Positions 44,858-56,940 of a DNA stretch of 64,000 nt are shown here, in pieces. The DNA is from Shinisaurus crocodilurus (taxonomy: Eukaryota; Chordata; Lepidosauria; Squamata; Shinisauridae). The position numbers were made by a program, and so were the translations under genes. The stretch is taken from positions 144,786,599 to 144,850,598 of the forward strand of contig CM037880.1 of NCBI GenBank assembly GCA_021292165.1, in the 5' to 3' direction. A model generated the notes under the pieces. It made no database searches. It was not told the origin of the DNA and was given only the letters and a program-made list of their open reading frames with translations. Position 1 is the first letter of the stretch; each line of letters starts with the position of its first letter.

Positions 44858-44993
44858 TAAGCTGGTCTGCAGTGTGAATGCTAAAACTATGTTGGCCAGA
44901 ATGTGTATCCAATATTAAAAATATTCACACACACATACAACTAGAGGAGCTAAAAAAAAAAAGTTTTGGGAAATTAACTATTTAATTATTAGC

Positions 44994-46311
44994 GGGTGTA
45001 CCTGATTTGAAATTGTATTTTAATGCTTGCTGTTTTGTTTGGTTGAAGGAATGGGTGACATTGAGAAATAACAGACTTCTAGAATTAGAAGGGCATGATC
45101 TAAGGTTTGGATGGCATGGATATTTGTGGTATGACAAAGCTAAGGTTAATGTAGATTTTAAGAACCACTATATCAGAAGGGCGTTATTAAGAGTTTGGAA
45201 CAAATACAAGCCCAGGTTATGCCCCAAATTACCCTTATGGATATCACCACAAGAGGCATTATACAGGAAAGAAATGACAAGCAATGAGAACTGGTTAAAA
45301 TACAGAGAAATATTGGAATTGCGTCAGGGAACACATTGGATTAAAACACGGGATTGTTTAGTAACACAAGGTCATAACTTACACTGGTTTTCATACATGC
45401 AATTGTTAGAGAGATTTAAAGTGGATAAAAGAATGTATGAAATAGAAGAGGATAAGTCTGAATTTGAAATACAATTGTGTACAGGTGATGATCGTGTAAT
45501 TGCAAAAATGTATAAATTTTTGTTGAAGTTTGGGACAGAAGAAGAACAAGTTAAAGACTGTATGGTTAAATGGGCAAGGAACTTTGGATATAATATAATG
45601 ATGGAACAATGGGAACACATGTGGACTAAAGGTATAAAATTTACACTGTGTTCTGATCTTAGAGAGAATTTTTACAAGATGATGTATCGTTGGTACCTAA
45701 CTCCTGTGAAATTGGCTAAGATGTATAATAATGTGTCAAATGTATGTTGGAAATGTCAAAGTCATGAAGGAACATTTTATCATGTTTGGTGGACATGTAG
45801 AAAAGTGAAAACATATTGGGTACAAATACACACATGGATACAAAAGATTTTAAAAGTGAATATTAAACTGAAACCAGAAATGTTTTTATTGGGTATAATA
45901 GACTTGCAACTTGAGAAAGACTATGGAACATTACTACAATATATGATGACGGCAGCAAGAATAATCTATGCTCAAAAATGGAAAGAAGCAACTATACCAA
46001 CTATAGAAGACTGGTTGTTGAAAATGTTGGACTTAGCAGAGATGGCAAAATTGACTTGCTTAATTAGAGAAATTTTTTTAACTTCATTCAAGAAAGACTG
46101 GAAACCTCTGGTGGACTTCTTGGGGAGGAGGGAAAGTGACTTAATAACTTTTGGTTTTGATTTCTGAAGATGGGTGTGATAGAAATTCATTATGTGAAAA
46201 TAGAAGAAACTTATATATTGGATAAGGATTGGTATTGTTTGTCAGACAATGAGGCGGAAGCCAAATGTTGTTTTGGAAAATTCAATAAAAAAAAAATTCA
46301 AAAAAAAACAC
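44994..46311 (+). mobile_element. L1 LINE, 5'-truncated, perfect 18-bp target duplication
   Basis: AACTATTTAATTATTAGC is present at 44976-44993 and 46312-46329. Between them is the L1 ORF2 C-terminal end, a 3' UTR of about 120 bases, the signal AATAAA at about 46284 and an A-rich tail interrupted by TTC. The insertion is recent: the coding part has no disruption. Confidence 0.95.
44995..46167 (+). pseudogene. L1 ORF2 C-terminal fragment, uninterrupted frame
   Basis: The frame is open from the very first base of the insertion, with no real ATG start, to the TGA at 46165-46167, about 390 codons. Features are those downstream of the L1 RT: WLKEWVTLRNNRLL, GHDLRFGWHGYLWYDK, and the Cys-rich motif VCWKCQSHEGTFYHVWWTC (C-x2-C-x7-H-x4-C). 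EN and RT domains are absent, so it has no activity by itself. It is not a host gene despite its length. Confidence 0.92.
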
Positions 46312-46329
46312 AACTATTTAATTATTAGC

Positions 46330-46609
46330 TATTATATGTGAGAATACTCTTTGTATCTTTGGAGGAGCCGCAGCTCAGTGCTAGGACCCGTGCTTGCAGC
46401 TGATAAAGGGAGTGGACCAAGAGCATATCTCTGTTGTAATGTTAGACTAGCATACAAGTCGTCTAAGCAGTTGTTTCTTAGGTTGTGATAAGTAGAAACC
46501 TGAAAATAGAGTAGCGAATCTGCATGTGAGGAGGGAAGTGAGAGCAGTGAATCCCAAGGTGTGTTTCCAAATGTATTAGAGTAGAGTTCTGAATTGATCC
46601 TCTTGGACC
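46330..46609. other. Intron, nothing recognised
   Basis: No gene or element recognised between the L1 and the next MITE. Confidence 0.55.
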
Positions 46610-46611
46610 TA

Positions 46612-46870
46612 CAGCAATACCTTGGATTGCAAGTAACTTGGTGTGAGAGCGTTTTGCAAGGCAAGCAAAATTTTTAAAAAAAATTTGACTTGATAAACGA
46701 GCAAGATCTTGCAAGACAAGTGTAGGGATGTAACTGCTCACCTCGAGCGGGCGTAGTGGGCTGAAATCGGCCCCGCTCACGCCCGCCAGAGACTCGCTTT
46801 GATATAAGAGTGTTTTGGATTACAAGCACGGTTCCGGAACGAATTATGCTTGCAGTCCAAGGTATTACTG
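46612..46870. mobile_element. Pogo/Tc1-mariner-like MITE with an unusual GC-rich core
   Basis: Ends CAGCAATACCTTGGATTGCA and the complement of CAGTAATACCTTGGACTGCA, TA on both sides (46610-46611, 46871-46872). The outer parts match the 8488 and 59944 copies in reverse, but about 46722-46797 (CTCGAGCGGGCGTAGTGGGC region) is unrelated to their core. Confidence 0.85.
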
Positions 46871-46872
46871 TA

Positions 46873-48117
46873 TTATTGTATTCACTTCTTGGGCTCCCCC
46901 CCCCCATCTAATTATATCCATTAAAACTATGGCCAGTTCGGTGTAATGATCTCAGTCTATTAGACTGAGCATGCAGCCTCTTCTCACTCTTCTCATTCCC
47001 TTTTGTTGCCTGCCAGAGGGTTTCTCAAAACAATTTTGTGTTAAATCTGAACTGAGAAACTGGGTTCAAATCCTGGTTTTTAAACCGAGATTAAACCATA
47101 TTTTCCTGGTCCAGATGTAATAGGATACGTTTTAATATATTACGATAAAAGCTGGGCATGCAGGGGGAGGAAGGGAGGGGCAAGGGTGGTGCATGTGTGT
47201 GCAACACCCTAGTTTATTAGCCACAGATCATTACCTATGAGTCTTAGATCATTTGATAATAGTTTGCATTAGTTATTAATTAAATGGAGCACTGCTTAAG
47301 TAATCCATATTCACTTCCTCCTTTTGTAATGCCATTAACATTGGTTACTTTCTAAATAAATAAAAGGATGAAATGAAATTATGGGCATGCGATTATTAAC
47401 CATTTCAACTATTGTGGAATTCCTGCTCTGCAAAGTTAGTGGCACTTGCAACGGTCTTCGAAAATCACAAATAATATAAATCACAGTTTATTCTGATGTA
47501 AAAAAAGAAACATGGGATAAAACCTAAACTCTGAACTTCATTATTTCAAATGGTAATATAGTTCCAAACTTTCTGTTCCGATAAGGTAACACTTAATGAA
47601 CCTGTCTGAAGGCATAAAATCCTCCTGATAGCTGTCAGAGATGTGCATTTTCACAAACGATGAAATGCTTCATTGCTCAACATTTATATATGTCAGGTAT
47701 TTGGATTTCTTAGACACCTTTCTCAAAAAAGACTCAAGGCGACTTGCAACTAAATTAAAACATATGAAATTTAAAAGAGCTAAAAACCATTATCCACTAA
47801 AATATCCCTCCCAATAAAACATCAGTGACAACCATAACAATTCAACTGATGCATTAAACTGTTAATAACAAAAAGAGCCCATCATATGCTATCAAATGCC
47901 TGGGAATAAAGGAAAGACTTACCACATTACATTACTCCAAGCAAAAATTTAAGTAATTTATTTGAAGGCATCATCGGCATGTTCTGTAAGCTACCGTAAT
48001 TGTATTAACAAATTGACATCTAATTTCTTTGGTTTAATAAAAATTAGGTTAATTTTCACTGTTTAGTTTAATAATATGTGATTGGGATTGTAATAATAAA
48101 TTAGGCAATATGCAGTA
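46873..48117. other. Intron, nothing clear
   Basis: A short stretch near 47705-47760 (CTCAAGGCGACTTGCAACTA) resembles an old SINE/LINE tail. No gene was recognised. Confidence 0.5.
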
Positions 48118-48315
48118 CTTTATTAATATCCCGCTATTCCTCCAAGGAGCTCATACATGGTTCTAACCATAACCACCACCACATTTTATCCTCACAACAA
48201 CTCTATGAGATAGGTTAAGCTAAAAGAGCATAACTGACCCAAGATCACCCAGTGAGCTTCATGGCCAAGTGAGGATCTGAACCAAGGTTCCCAGTCCTAG
48301 TCTAACCACTACATG
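48118..48315 (-). mobile_element. tRNA-derived SINE, Sauria type, diverged
   Basis: On the + strand it shows the inverted tail, CATTTTATCCTCACAACAAC, CACCCAGTGAGCTTCATGGC and CCCAGTCCTAGTCTAACCAC. It is more diverged than the copies at 27522 and 62931, so older. Confidence 0.8.
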
Positions 48316-49083
48316 CCCAATTTTCAGGGATCCCCCTCTTCTCCTCAGCCCTCTGCACCACAGCCTACCCCATTCAGCAGGGTCCCTTGACCCTCTGTAT
48401 AGAATTTTCAGGGAGCTAAAGTGGCTGCTGTGGGGAGGAGAGGGCAGGGCAGTCTGCTTCCTCCAGCCCTATCCAGCCTAAATCTGGATCCAACCCTGTG
48501 TTTTTAATGTTCGGCAAATACGTTTATTTGTCATTAAAGAAAAGTACAGATTCCTTGGCCACCTTGTCAGCTCAGTTATAAAATGTACTACCTTTAAAAA
48601 AAATCCCTCTGAAGATGCCTTTCAGTGTGTAGGAATGTCCAGTCTGCCAAACTCTTTCCGGAGTATAATATTCTGTGAGATTGGTTCCATGCACCAAATA
48701 CTTCTGCTAAGTATTTCCTTGGTCAAAATCCAGCTTTAGTGCTTGCTTCTGAAACTTCCAAAAGTAGAAGAGGAAATGGAGTGCTATTGTAGATGTGCTG
48801 TTGATGTGTTTAGTGAAAGCTGTGTTTTATATATAAAAAAAGATAAGTCTTGTTATGGAGGTTTCTTCCATGTGTTTTTTATCTTGAAATATAAGTGAAC
48901 CGTTGTATTAAATTTGTTCATTATTAATTCTATTGACTCTGTGAAGTCCATACAGACCTAGCTGGTCTAGTATTTGCTGTGGGCAAAAAATACAGAGGAA
49001 AACAGTACTGAAAAGATCCTTTATAACATATAAACATATTTGTTGAACATTTAAAACATTTCTGAAACTGTTTCTGTTGGCAT
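48316..49083. other. Intron, nothing recognised
   Basis: No gene or repeat recognised. Confidence 0.55.
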
Positions 49084-49095
49084 ATCTAATTGTTG

Positions 49096-52068
49096 TTTAA
49101 CTCTTCGATTAAAGCTCGCCAATAACCAACAGGTAACTATTTTGAGCGCTTATGCACCAACATTAGATGCTGATGATGACATCAAGGAAAGTTTTTACAG
49201 CCAGTTGGACACTCTCCTGTCAGAGATACCTAAGGAGGATAAAATTATCCTCCTGGGCGATTTTAACGCAAGAGTCGGGCGTGACTTTGATTTATGGCCA
49301 GAAACTATTGGAAAAGACGGAGTTGGTAATAGCAACCCGAACGGACTCTTACTTTTGTCTATATGTGCAGAGCATAATCTCACTATCACAAACACGCTCT
49401 TTCGACAAAAGAATAAGTTTAAAACATCATGGCAGCACCCACGGTCAAAGCACTGGCATCTTCTGGATTATGTAATTGTCCGTGTTAGAGATCGCCGCGA
49501 TGTACTTCTTACTAGGGCCATGGTGAGTGCTGACGACTGCTGGACAGACCACCGACTAATCCGGTCCACAATGGTTATCAACATTGCTCCCCAACGTAGG
49601 CTTCAAGGAAGGAAACCAAGGCGTAAAATGAACATCCACGCCCTTCAAGATCCTATTAAGCAAACCCGTCTTCAATCACTTCTTAAGGAACATCTACCTA
49701 CGGAACCTCCTGACAACATTGAGGACCACTGGTCTAAGCTGAAAACCTCCATTACTGCAGCTTGTGAACAAACTATTGGATATGAAACTAAGAAACATCA
49801 GGATTGGTTTGATGAAAATGACAATGAGATTAAATATATAATTGACCAAAAAAGGAAAGCCTTCCAAATATGGCAAAATGATATTAACTGCGCTGCCAAG
49901 AAAAAAACCTACGCTAGCGCAAAGGCTGAGGTCCAAAGAAGAACAAGAGAACTTAAGAACGCTTGGTGGAAAAAGAAAGCTGAAGAAATTCAACAACTTG
50001 CAGAATCCCATGATGCACGGGGCTTTTTTAAGGCCACAAGGGCCATTTATGGACCAAAAACCTATGGTACAAACCCTTTACAATCAAAAGATGGCACCAA
50101 ACTCTTAAAAGACAAAGAGTTTATTGCACTGCGTTGGAAAGAGCATTATTATGACCTTTTAAATCGTAAATCTAAGGTGGATAATGAGATTTTTTCGCAA
50201 ATCCCGCAAAAACAAATTAAAGAGGAACTTGCAATACTCCCCACTTTGGATGAAGTAAAAAAAGCCATTAATCAAATGAAGAACAACAAAGCTAGTGGAC
50301 CAGATGGGATTCCTGCTGAAATCTTTAAAGAAGGGGGCCCCGAACTTGTACAACATCTTCATAAACTCATCGAAAAAATCTGGATAAGAGAAGAGATCCC
50401 AGAAGACTTCAGGGATGCCATAATTATCACCCTCTTTAAGAAGGGTGATAGAACAGACTGTGGAAACTATCGGGGCATTTCTCTCTTAGCAACCGCAGGT
50501 AAAATATTTGCTAGGATTCTCGCAAACCGTCTTCTATCTATTTCAGAAGAGATCCTCCCTGAAACTCAATATGGTTTCCGCCCCTCTAGAGGGACAGTAG
50601 ACATGATTTTTACTGCACGTCAGCTCCAAGAAAAATGCCGGGAGCAAAATCAACCCCTTTATATGGCATTTATCGATTTGGCTAAGGCCTTTGATACTGT
50701 AGACCGTACAGCTCTCTGGACTATCCTTCTGAAAATTGGATGCCCCAATAAATTTGTGAATATCTTGCGACTTCTCCATGACAACATGACGGCAACGGTT
50801 TTGGACAACAACGGCTCTCATGGTGCTCCATTTAAAGTGGGATCAGGTGTTAAACAGGGATGTGTTATCGCCCCAACATTATTTGCCATTTTCATCGCCA
50901 TGGTTTTACATCTTGTCAAGGGGAAACTTCCCACCGGTGTGGGAATTATATATCGAACAGATGGAAAGCTTTTTAATCTCAGCAGGCTGAAAGCAAAAAG
51001 TAAGGTAATTACAACCTCCGTTGTGGAACTTCAGTATGCTGATGATAATGTGGTCTCCGCACATTCAGAGGATGATCTCCAAACTATCCTAAATGCTTTT
51101 GCAGAAGCATACGAAAAACTTGGTCTCTCACTTAACATCAAAAAAACCAAAGTGCTTCATCAGCAAGTGCAAGCCAATCCTTTGGTGATGCCATCTATCC
51201 AGCTTGGCGGGACAATACTGGAAAATGTCGATCATTTTCTCTATCTTGGCAGCTATCTTTCTGTTGCAGCTAACATCGACAGTGAAATCCAGCATCGTCT
51301 GAGCTCCGCAAGTGCCGCATTTTCTCGAATGAAACATAGAGTGTTCGAGGATCGGGATATTTGTAAGAAGACCAAAACACTGGTTTATGAAGCCATTGTA
51401 TTACCAACTTTATTGTATGCCTGCGAAACATGGACTATCTATAAACGTCACTTCCACCTCCTTGAAAGGTTTCATCAACGTTGCCTCCGGAAAATCCTGC
51501 AAATTACTTGGGAAGATAGGCGAACAAATGTCAGTGTACTGGAAGAAGCAAAGACTACTAGCATTGAAAAAATGATCCTTCAACGCCAACTTCAGTGGAC
51601 CAGGTCATGTTGTTCGAATGCCTGACTGCCGTCTCCCAAAGCAGTTACTTTACTCCCAACTCAAGGATGGAAAGCGGAATATCGGTGGTCAATATAAGAG
51701 GTTTAAAGATGTTCATAAGGCTAATCTAAAAAAATGCAATATAAACATCGAAAACTGGGAAGCTCTGGCCCATGAACGATCTAAATGGAGGTTGGCCTTT
51801 CACAAAGGTTCCATGGACTTTGAAGAAGCCCGAGTGCAAGGTGAAAGGGAGAAACGTGCTAAGCGAAAAGCACGTCAAATGAATCCTTTACAGGACCATC
51901 TTCTATCTGGTAACCTGTGTCCTCACTGTGGGAAGCTGTATGGATCTAGAATTGGCCTCCACAGTCACTTACGGACCCATCGCTAGAGTCTACACAATCT
52001 TCTTTAGAATTTCCTCCTTTTATCCCGGAAGACAATCTTACTCGGTCACGAGTGATCGCCTGATGATG
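49096..52068 (+). mobile_element. APE-type LINE, 5'-truncated, 3.0 kb, 12-bp target duplication
   Basis: ATCTAATTGTTG occurs at 49084-49095 and 52069-52080. The element starts inside the endonuclease domain and runs through RT, a C-terminal domain and a short 3' UTR that ends in TGATGATG. The tail is a short repeat, not poly(A). It is separate from the L1, L2, CR1-like and 36437 LINEs of this window; I think of RTE-related elements, but the clade is not resolved. Confidence 0.9.
49097..51986 (+). pseudogene. LINE ORF2: partial endonuclease, RT, C-terminal zinc finger; one frameshift
   Basis: About 960 codons without a stop except one frame change. Endonuclease remnants: ILLGDFNARVG, SKHWHLLDYVIV and the DHRLI end. 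RT: NKASGPDGIPAEIF, NYRGISLL, TQYGFRPSRGTVDM, FIDLAKAFDTVDR with the catalytic Asp, GVKQGCVIAPTLFAIFI, and LQYADD. Then ILPTLLYACETW, WTxHVVRMPD-type region and a C2H2 finger LCPHCGKLYGSRIGLHSHLRTH as the last residues. An extra A near 51602 shifts the frame (first frame stops at 51625; the second, open to 51986, carries the finger). The N-terminal part of the endonuclease is missing by truncation, so it is dead. Confidence 0.92.
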
Positions 52069-52080
52069 ATCTAATTGTTG

Positions 52081-52531
52081 CATACAGTGTCAGGGAAGGT
52101 AACTAGTCTGAAACATCATATAGATGGACAAATTAGGTTTATGATTATCAGTGAAGGTACAGCAAAAATCTAACTCTTAATCTGAACATCTGTCATTATA
52201 TGAACTATATGAACAACCTGACCAGTAAGTTGTCAGACTGAAGTTTTGGGGTCAAAACTGGTATACATCCTGATCTTTGGCTTAAACTTGATGCACTGGA
52301 AGAATTACTCAATTTTTCACAAGTGTTGCACAAGGCTTCCATTGCACAAGTGTTGCACAATGTTATCATGGTATCAAATGGACATTTATACATCTGTGGA
52401 GGGAATGCATGATAGCCCTGGTACAGACCTATTTTTCCTGATAAACCCTTATGGCCTGAGAGGCCGATAAATTAGTAGTAAGGTGAAAACAGATATATGA
52501 GACATATATTTTAAGCATGGTGGAAATGGTT
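52081..52531. other. Intron, nothing recognised
   Basis: A short direct repeat ACAAGTGTTGCACAA occurs at about 52319 and 52347. Nothing else. Confidence 0.55.
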
Positions 52532-52547
52532 TGCACGCACGCACGCG

Positions 52548-52585
<38 letters not shown>
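52532..52585. repeat. (GCAC)n(GC)n(AC)n compound microsatellite
   Basis: GCACGCAC, then GCGCGC, then about 15 AC units. Confidence 0.97.
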
Positions 52586-52587
<2 letters not shown>

Positions 52588-52644
52588 GTCCTGTAGGGAA
52601 AAAAGGCCTATACATGATATGCAGGACATGTGTTCAAACCACTT

Positions 52645-53203
52645 CCACCAACTTACCTGGTTCACACATAACACTAACTCATGGTTTGTTGTCATACCCA
52701 GGTTTTGTCTGGCAGACAATAAAACAAACTGTGGTTTGTTTTCTCGATCTCTGGGTTGTTTGTTTCTTCTTCGCCCGCTCTCTCCCTGTATCCCAAATGC
52801 ATTTGCGGTGCTGTAGTACTAGCATGTAGAGCGGCTGGACCACTCTTGCCCACTGCCTCTGTTGCCTGAGGAAAGAACCCATGAACAGCCCATGGTTCTG
52901 GGTTCACACGTAACGATAACCCATGATTTAAAGAAAGCAGAGTTCACAGCCCAACAGCAAACCATAGGTTCTCTTTCTGGGTTGATCTTGGTTAAAAAAT
53001 CATGATTTGTTAGCGTGGCTGTGTTCACACAAGGACCTGGTTTGCACGTAACAACAACCCATCAGTTTAAAAATCAATGGGTAGTCATGCATGAGCAGCA
53101 AACCTGGACCACTGGGATGTTTAGGGACTAAACCCAGTGGTTAACCCATAGTTTGTTGTTGGGTTTTTAAACTGATGGGTTATTGCTATGTGCGAATAGC
53201 CCC
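52645..53203. mobile_element. Cluster of related foldback MITEs
   Basis: Three neighbouring units share GGTTCACACGTAAC-like ends followed by ACCCATG: 52657-, 52900-53030 and 53033-53203. In the last, GTAACAACAACCCATCAGTTT at the left is inverted as AAACTGATGGGTTATTGC at the right. The middle unit runs from GGGTTCACACGTAAC to GCTGTGTTCACAC. Probably one hAT-like family, some copies nested or tandem. Confidence 0.65.
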
Positions 53204-55605
53204 CATGACAACCCAGAATTCAACAATCCTTATTATGGGTTAGCGTTATGTTTTTCCTGTCTTCACCCATAGGGAACATGCTTTGAGTGTAGAAGGTCTC
53301 TGTAGCACTGGGAAAAACACCTACATAACCTGCATGACACTTCGGAGAACTGTTCACAGGGTTTGTTTTTTTACTCTACACATATACACATACTGTACTC
53401 TTGCTGTAAGTGAATGGCGTTTATGGTAAACCACTCATAAGATCAGAATGCAACCTCTACAGCAAAGATCACCTCACAGTGGGGGGATGGGGGGGACGGA
53501 CATAATGTCAGTCTGTTTTCTTGCAAAGGAGGAAATGGGTTAATTTCCCCCTCCATATCTTTTATGATAAACTGACTTCCCTATTCAGGTAGTTTTATGT
53601 CAGAGGATGAAGTGGAATAACAATGTGAAGTGGTTTAATTAACCATTGCAGTCATGGATAATTCTAGTCTTCTCATTCTCATATATTCTTGTATTTAATG
53701 TACTGTTTTCTGTTTGGTTAGTAGGAGCCTTTTGTTTCTTAGCAACCATCTGTTCCTTCAGTTTATTCCACTACCCGAAGTTGTAATCCTTAGTTTGCAA
53801 CATCACAACTGATTACAGTTGAATTGATTATGGGATGACTGCCAGGGGGGAAAATAGCGTTTATTTACTTTTCTATTAAGGTACACCTGAAGTTCCCATT
53901 AATTTTGATGTACTGCAGGTGTTGTGCATATGATACCAGAATTATATTTTATAAAGTTTTTATTTTCGTTTAGCAGGAATAAAAAGGAACAGCATAGCAG
54001 AGAATCTCAGTTCTTGTAATATTTTGTTTTCATGGCAAAATTACCTTTTAAAGTGTAACAAGATAAGGACAAAATAGTTTCTTCAGAACGTTGAATATGA
54101 ATGATGCCCTCTTAAACGGTAGTTTTAGAAAATATTAACTGGAATTATATATTTCATAATTTGCCCAAAGATTAATTGTATCCCTCCTCTCTTTAAAAGA
54201 AACACTTTTTATATCCTGAATATATCCTGATCCTCGTGGCATGACATTTTTCCAAGAATGTTTTTTGCATAGGCAAGGCAATTTACCAGTAATGTTTTTC
54301 GTTTAAGGGGTTAACCCGACCCACAGTGCTTCTGAAACGCTGGTGAAGCTGAGATGCAAAATCTAAAAGTGCTAGTGTCTGCTAGATTTTCTGCTGTTTT
54401 AAGTTTAGACCTCTTACCTGATTGGAGAAGATAGCAACTGTCAGATCTATGCAGCTTAATCCAGAATGAGCGGCTGAATTTATCTCCTGCTTTCTGGCAA
54501 CTAACTGCCATTAGGTCCCAGCCACCTGCTCTTTATGAGTGTTGTCACTGGGACACATATACATCTTTTTTTTTAAAAAAAAAAATATTGTAGCCTTGGT
54601 CAAATATGTTGTTTGAGGGGGCTGGCAAAATAGGTCAAACCCTACCCCATTGTATTGCTTTATTTATCTGCTCAAAGGTGCTATAGGCATTATATGTATG
54701 TTATTCTCTGATAATGTTACTGTCCAGTTTTCTATTTATTAGGAAGGCTTTATGAAAGCCCCAGTCATCCCATTCACCACCATCCTTTGATGCTTCACCC
54801 CTCCCCCCAACCTAATTACTACTCCCCCTCCCCCGTGTCTATTTTTCCCCTCTGGGTCCTTTACTCACTTCTGCCTAGTACTTTATTTCCTGCCTGAACA
54901 ACTAGGCCTATACAGGGCTGGCCCAAGACAACCTGAAGCAATCTTGTTCAGCATGTATGTTTTCTAAATTAAAAATGAATATCACTTTTTAACGTATTAT
55001 TATGCCCAAATTTCTACTTGATTTCTATGAAGCAGTGCACTACTACCTGTGACTAACATAGAGAAAGTGTATCAAACGTTTGTGAGTGTGCACATGTGTG
55101 TTATGAAAAACACTCTAAAAATCACAATAGTATGATCATTCCAAGCTACATTGGTATTTTTAATGATTTTATTAACTGTGTATTATACCATGCATAGATA
55201 GAAACATTATTTCAATTGGCTGCACATGTGCACACAATTTGCTATATCACATGCCTTGATATCTGAACATGATCACTATGCATTAGCCCACAAATCTGAT
55301 GCTTTTATGAAAAAATGCACAGTTGTTGCAAAAAGTTGGAGTATGACACCACAGTATTTCATATTAGATAGCTTTATCCCCTTCATAGATGGGTATTTTG
55401 TTTAGAATATGGATTTGTAATCCTTCTTTGGAATGGACAATGTAATGTTTGATCAGGACTCTATCATCCTGAAAGTGAGTTGCACAGGAAATTGGATCCA
55501 TTGATTACATAGGGGTTTAGCAGAGACGTTTTCTATCCATTACTTTCCCTTCATATACCATATTTAAAGTTCTTTGAGAGTGTCAATAAACATGTGGACA
55601 GGGGT
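53204..55605. other. Intron, nothing recognised
   Basis: Single-copy-looking AT-rich sequence. Pyrimidine-rich stretch near 54785-54850. No gene. Confidence 0.55.
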
Positions 55606-56468
55606 TATCCAGTAGACTGTTTATTTGAACTTCCAAAAGGCTTTTGACAAAGTCCCTCACCAAAGATGTCTGAACAAACTTTTAGAAGTCATGGAATAAG
55701 AAGAGGGATCTTCTTATGGATCGGTAACTGGTTAAAGAACAGAAAGCAGAGAGTAGGAATAAATGGTAAATTCTCCCAATGGAAGAATGTAAGCAGTGGG
55801 GTCCCACAGGGATCTGTATTGGGACCAATGCTTTTCAACTTATTCATAAATGATCTGGAATTAGGAGTGAGCAGTGAAGTGGCCAAGTTTGCTAATGACA
55901 CCAAATTATTTAGGATGGTTAAAACATAATGGGATTGCGAGGAGCTCAAAAAGGATCTCTCCAAGCTGGGAGAATGGGCATCAAAATGGCAAATGCAGTT
56001 CAGTGTAAGCAAATGTAAAGTGAAACATGTTGTGGCAAAAAATTCCAACTTCAAGTATAATCTGATGGGATCTGAGCTAGCAGTGACTGAGCAAGAAAGA
56101 GATCTTGGGTTTGTAGTGGACAGCTCGAAGAAAATGTCAACCCAGTGTGCAGCTGCCGTGATAAAGGCAAATTCCATGTTAGGCATTATTAGGAAAGGAA
56201 TTAAGAATAAAACTGCCAATATCATACTCCCCTTATACAAATTTATGGTGTGACCACACTTAGTTCTGGTCACTGCACCTAAAAAAGGACATTGTAAACT
56301 TGGAAAAAGTGCAGAAAGGGGCAACTGAAATGATCAAGGGACTGGAGCAACTTCCCTACGAGGAAAGGTTACACAGCTGGGATTGTTTAGCTTAGAAAAA
56401 AGGTGAGTCAGGGGAGACATGATAGAGGTGTACAAAATTATGCATGGTGTGGAGAACGTGGATAGGCA

Positions 56469-56525
<57 letters not shown>

Positions 56526-56940
56526 TAATACTAGGACCTGGGGGTGATCCTATGAAGCTGATTGGTGGGAGATTCAGGACAGATAAAAGGAGGTACTTCT
56601 TCACACAGCGCATAGTTAAACTAAAACTATGGAACTTGCTACCACAATATGTAATGATGGCTTCCCCTTTGGATGGTTTAAAGGGGGATTGGTTAAATTT
56701 ATTGAGTATAAGGCTATCAATGGCTACTAGTCCTGGTGGCTATATGCTACCTCCAGTATCGGAGGCAGTATGCCTATCTACACCAGTTGCTGAGGAACAT
56801 GGGCTGGAGGGTGCTGTTGCACTCATGTCCTGCTTGTGGGATCCCCTGGGCAGCTGGTTGGCCACTGTGTGAACAAAATGCTGAACTAGATGGAACTTGG
56901 TCTGATCCAGCACGGCTCTTCTTACGTGCTAATAGAAACA
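55606..56940 (+). pseudogene. CR1-like LINE, RT C-terminal part and 3' end
   Basis: Motifs in order: ILPxQ-free start, WIGNWLKNRKQRVGING, SGVPQGSVLGPMLFNLFIND, then KFANDTKLF where the catalytic ADD has become AND, WASKWQMQFSVSKCKV, ERDLGFVVDSS and QCAAAVIKANSMLG, then RFRTDKRRYFFTQR. In-frame stops occur near 55927, 56252 and after. A (CT)n expansion at 56471-56522 has replaced coding sequence. The 3' end ends with TGGTCTGATCCAGCACGGCTC and CTTCTTACG. The clade is CR1/Jockey-like by pattern. Confidence 0.85.
56471..56522. repeat. (CT)n microsatellite within the CR1-like element
   Basis: About 26 CT units, expanded inside former coding sequence. Confidence 0.95.

Noticed and set aside
45007..46167. 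A 386-codon ORF as a host gene
   Set aside because: It has L1 ORF2 C-terminal motifs, a poly(A)-like tail and target duplications, and no true ATG.
49142..51625. An 827-codon ORF as a host gene
   Set aside because: Endonuclease and reverse transcriptase motifs and a 12-bp target duplication make it a LINE. The apparent start is a TTG inside the domain.
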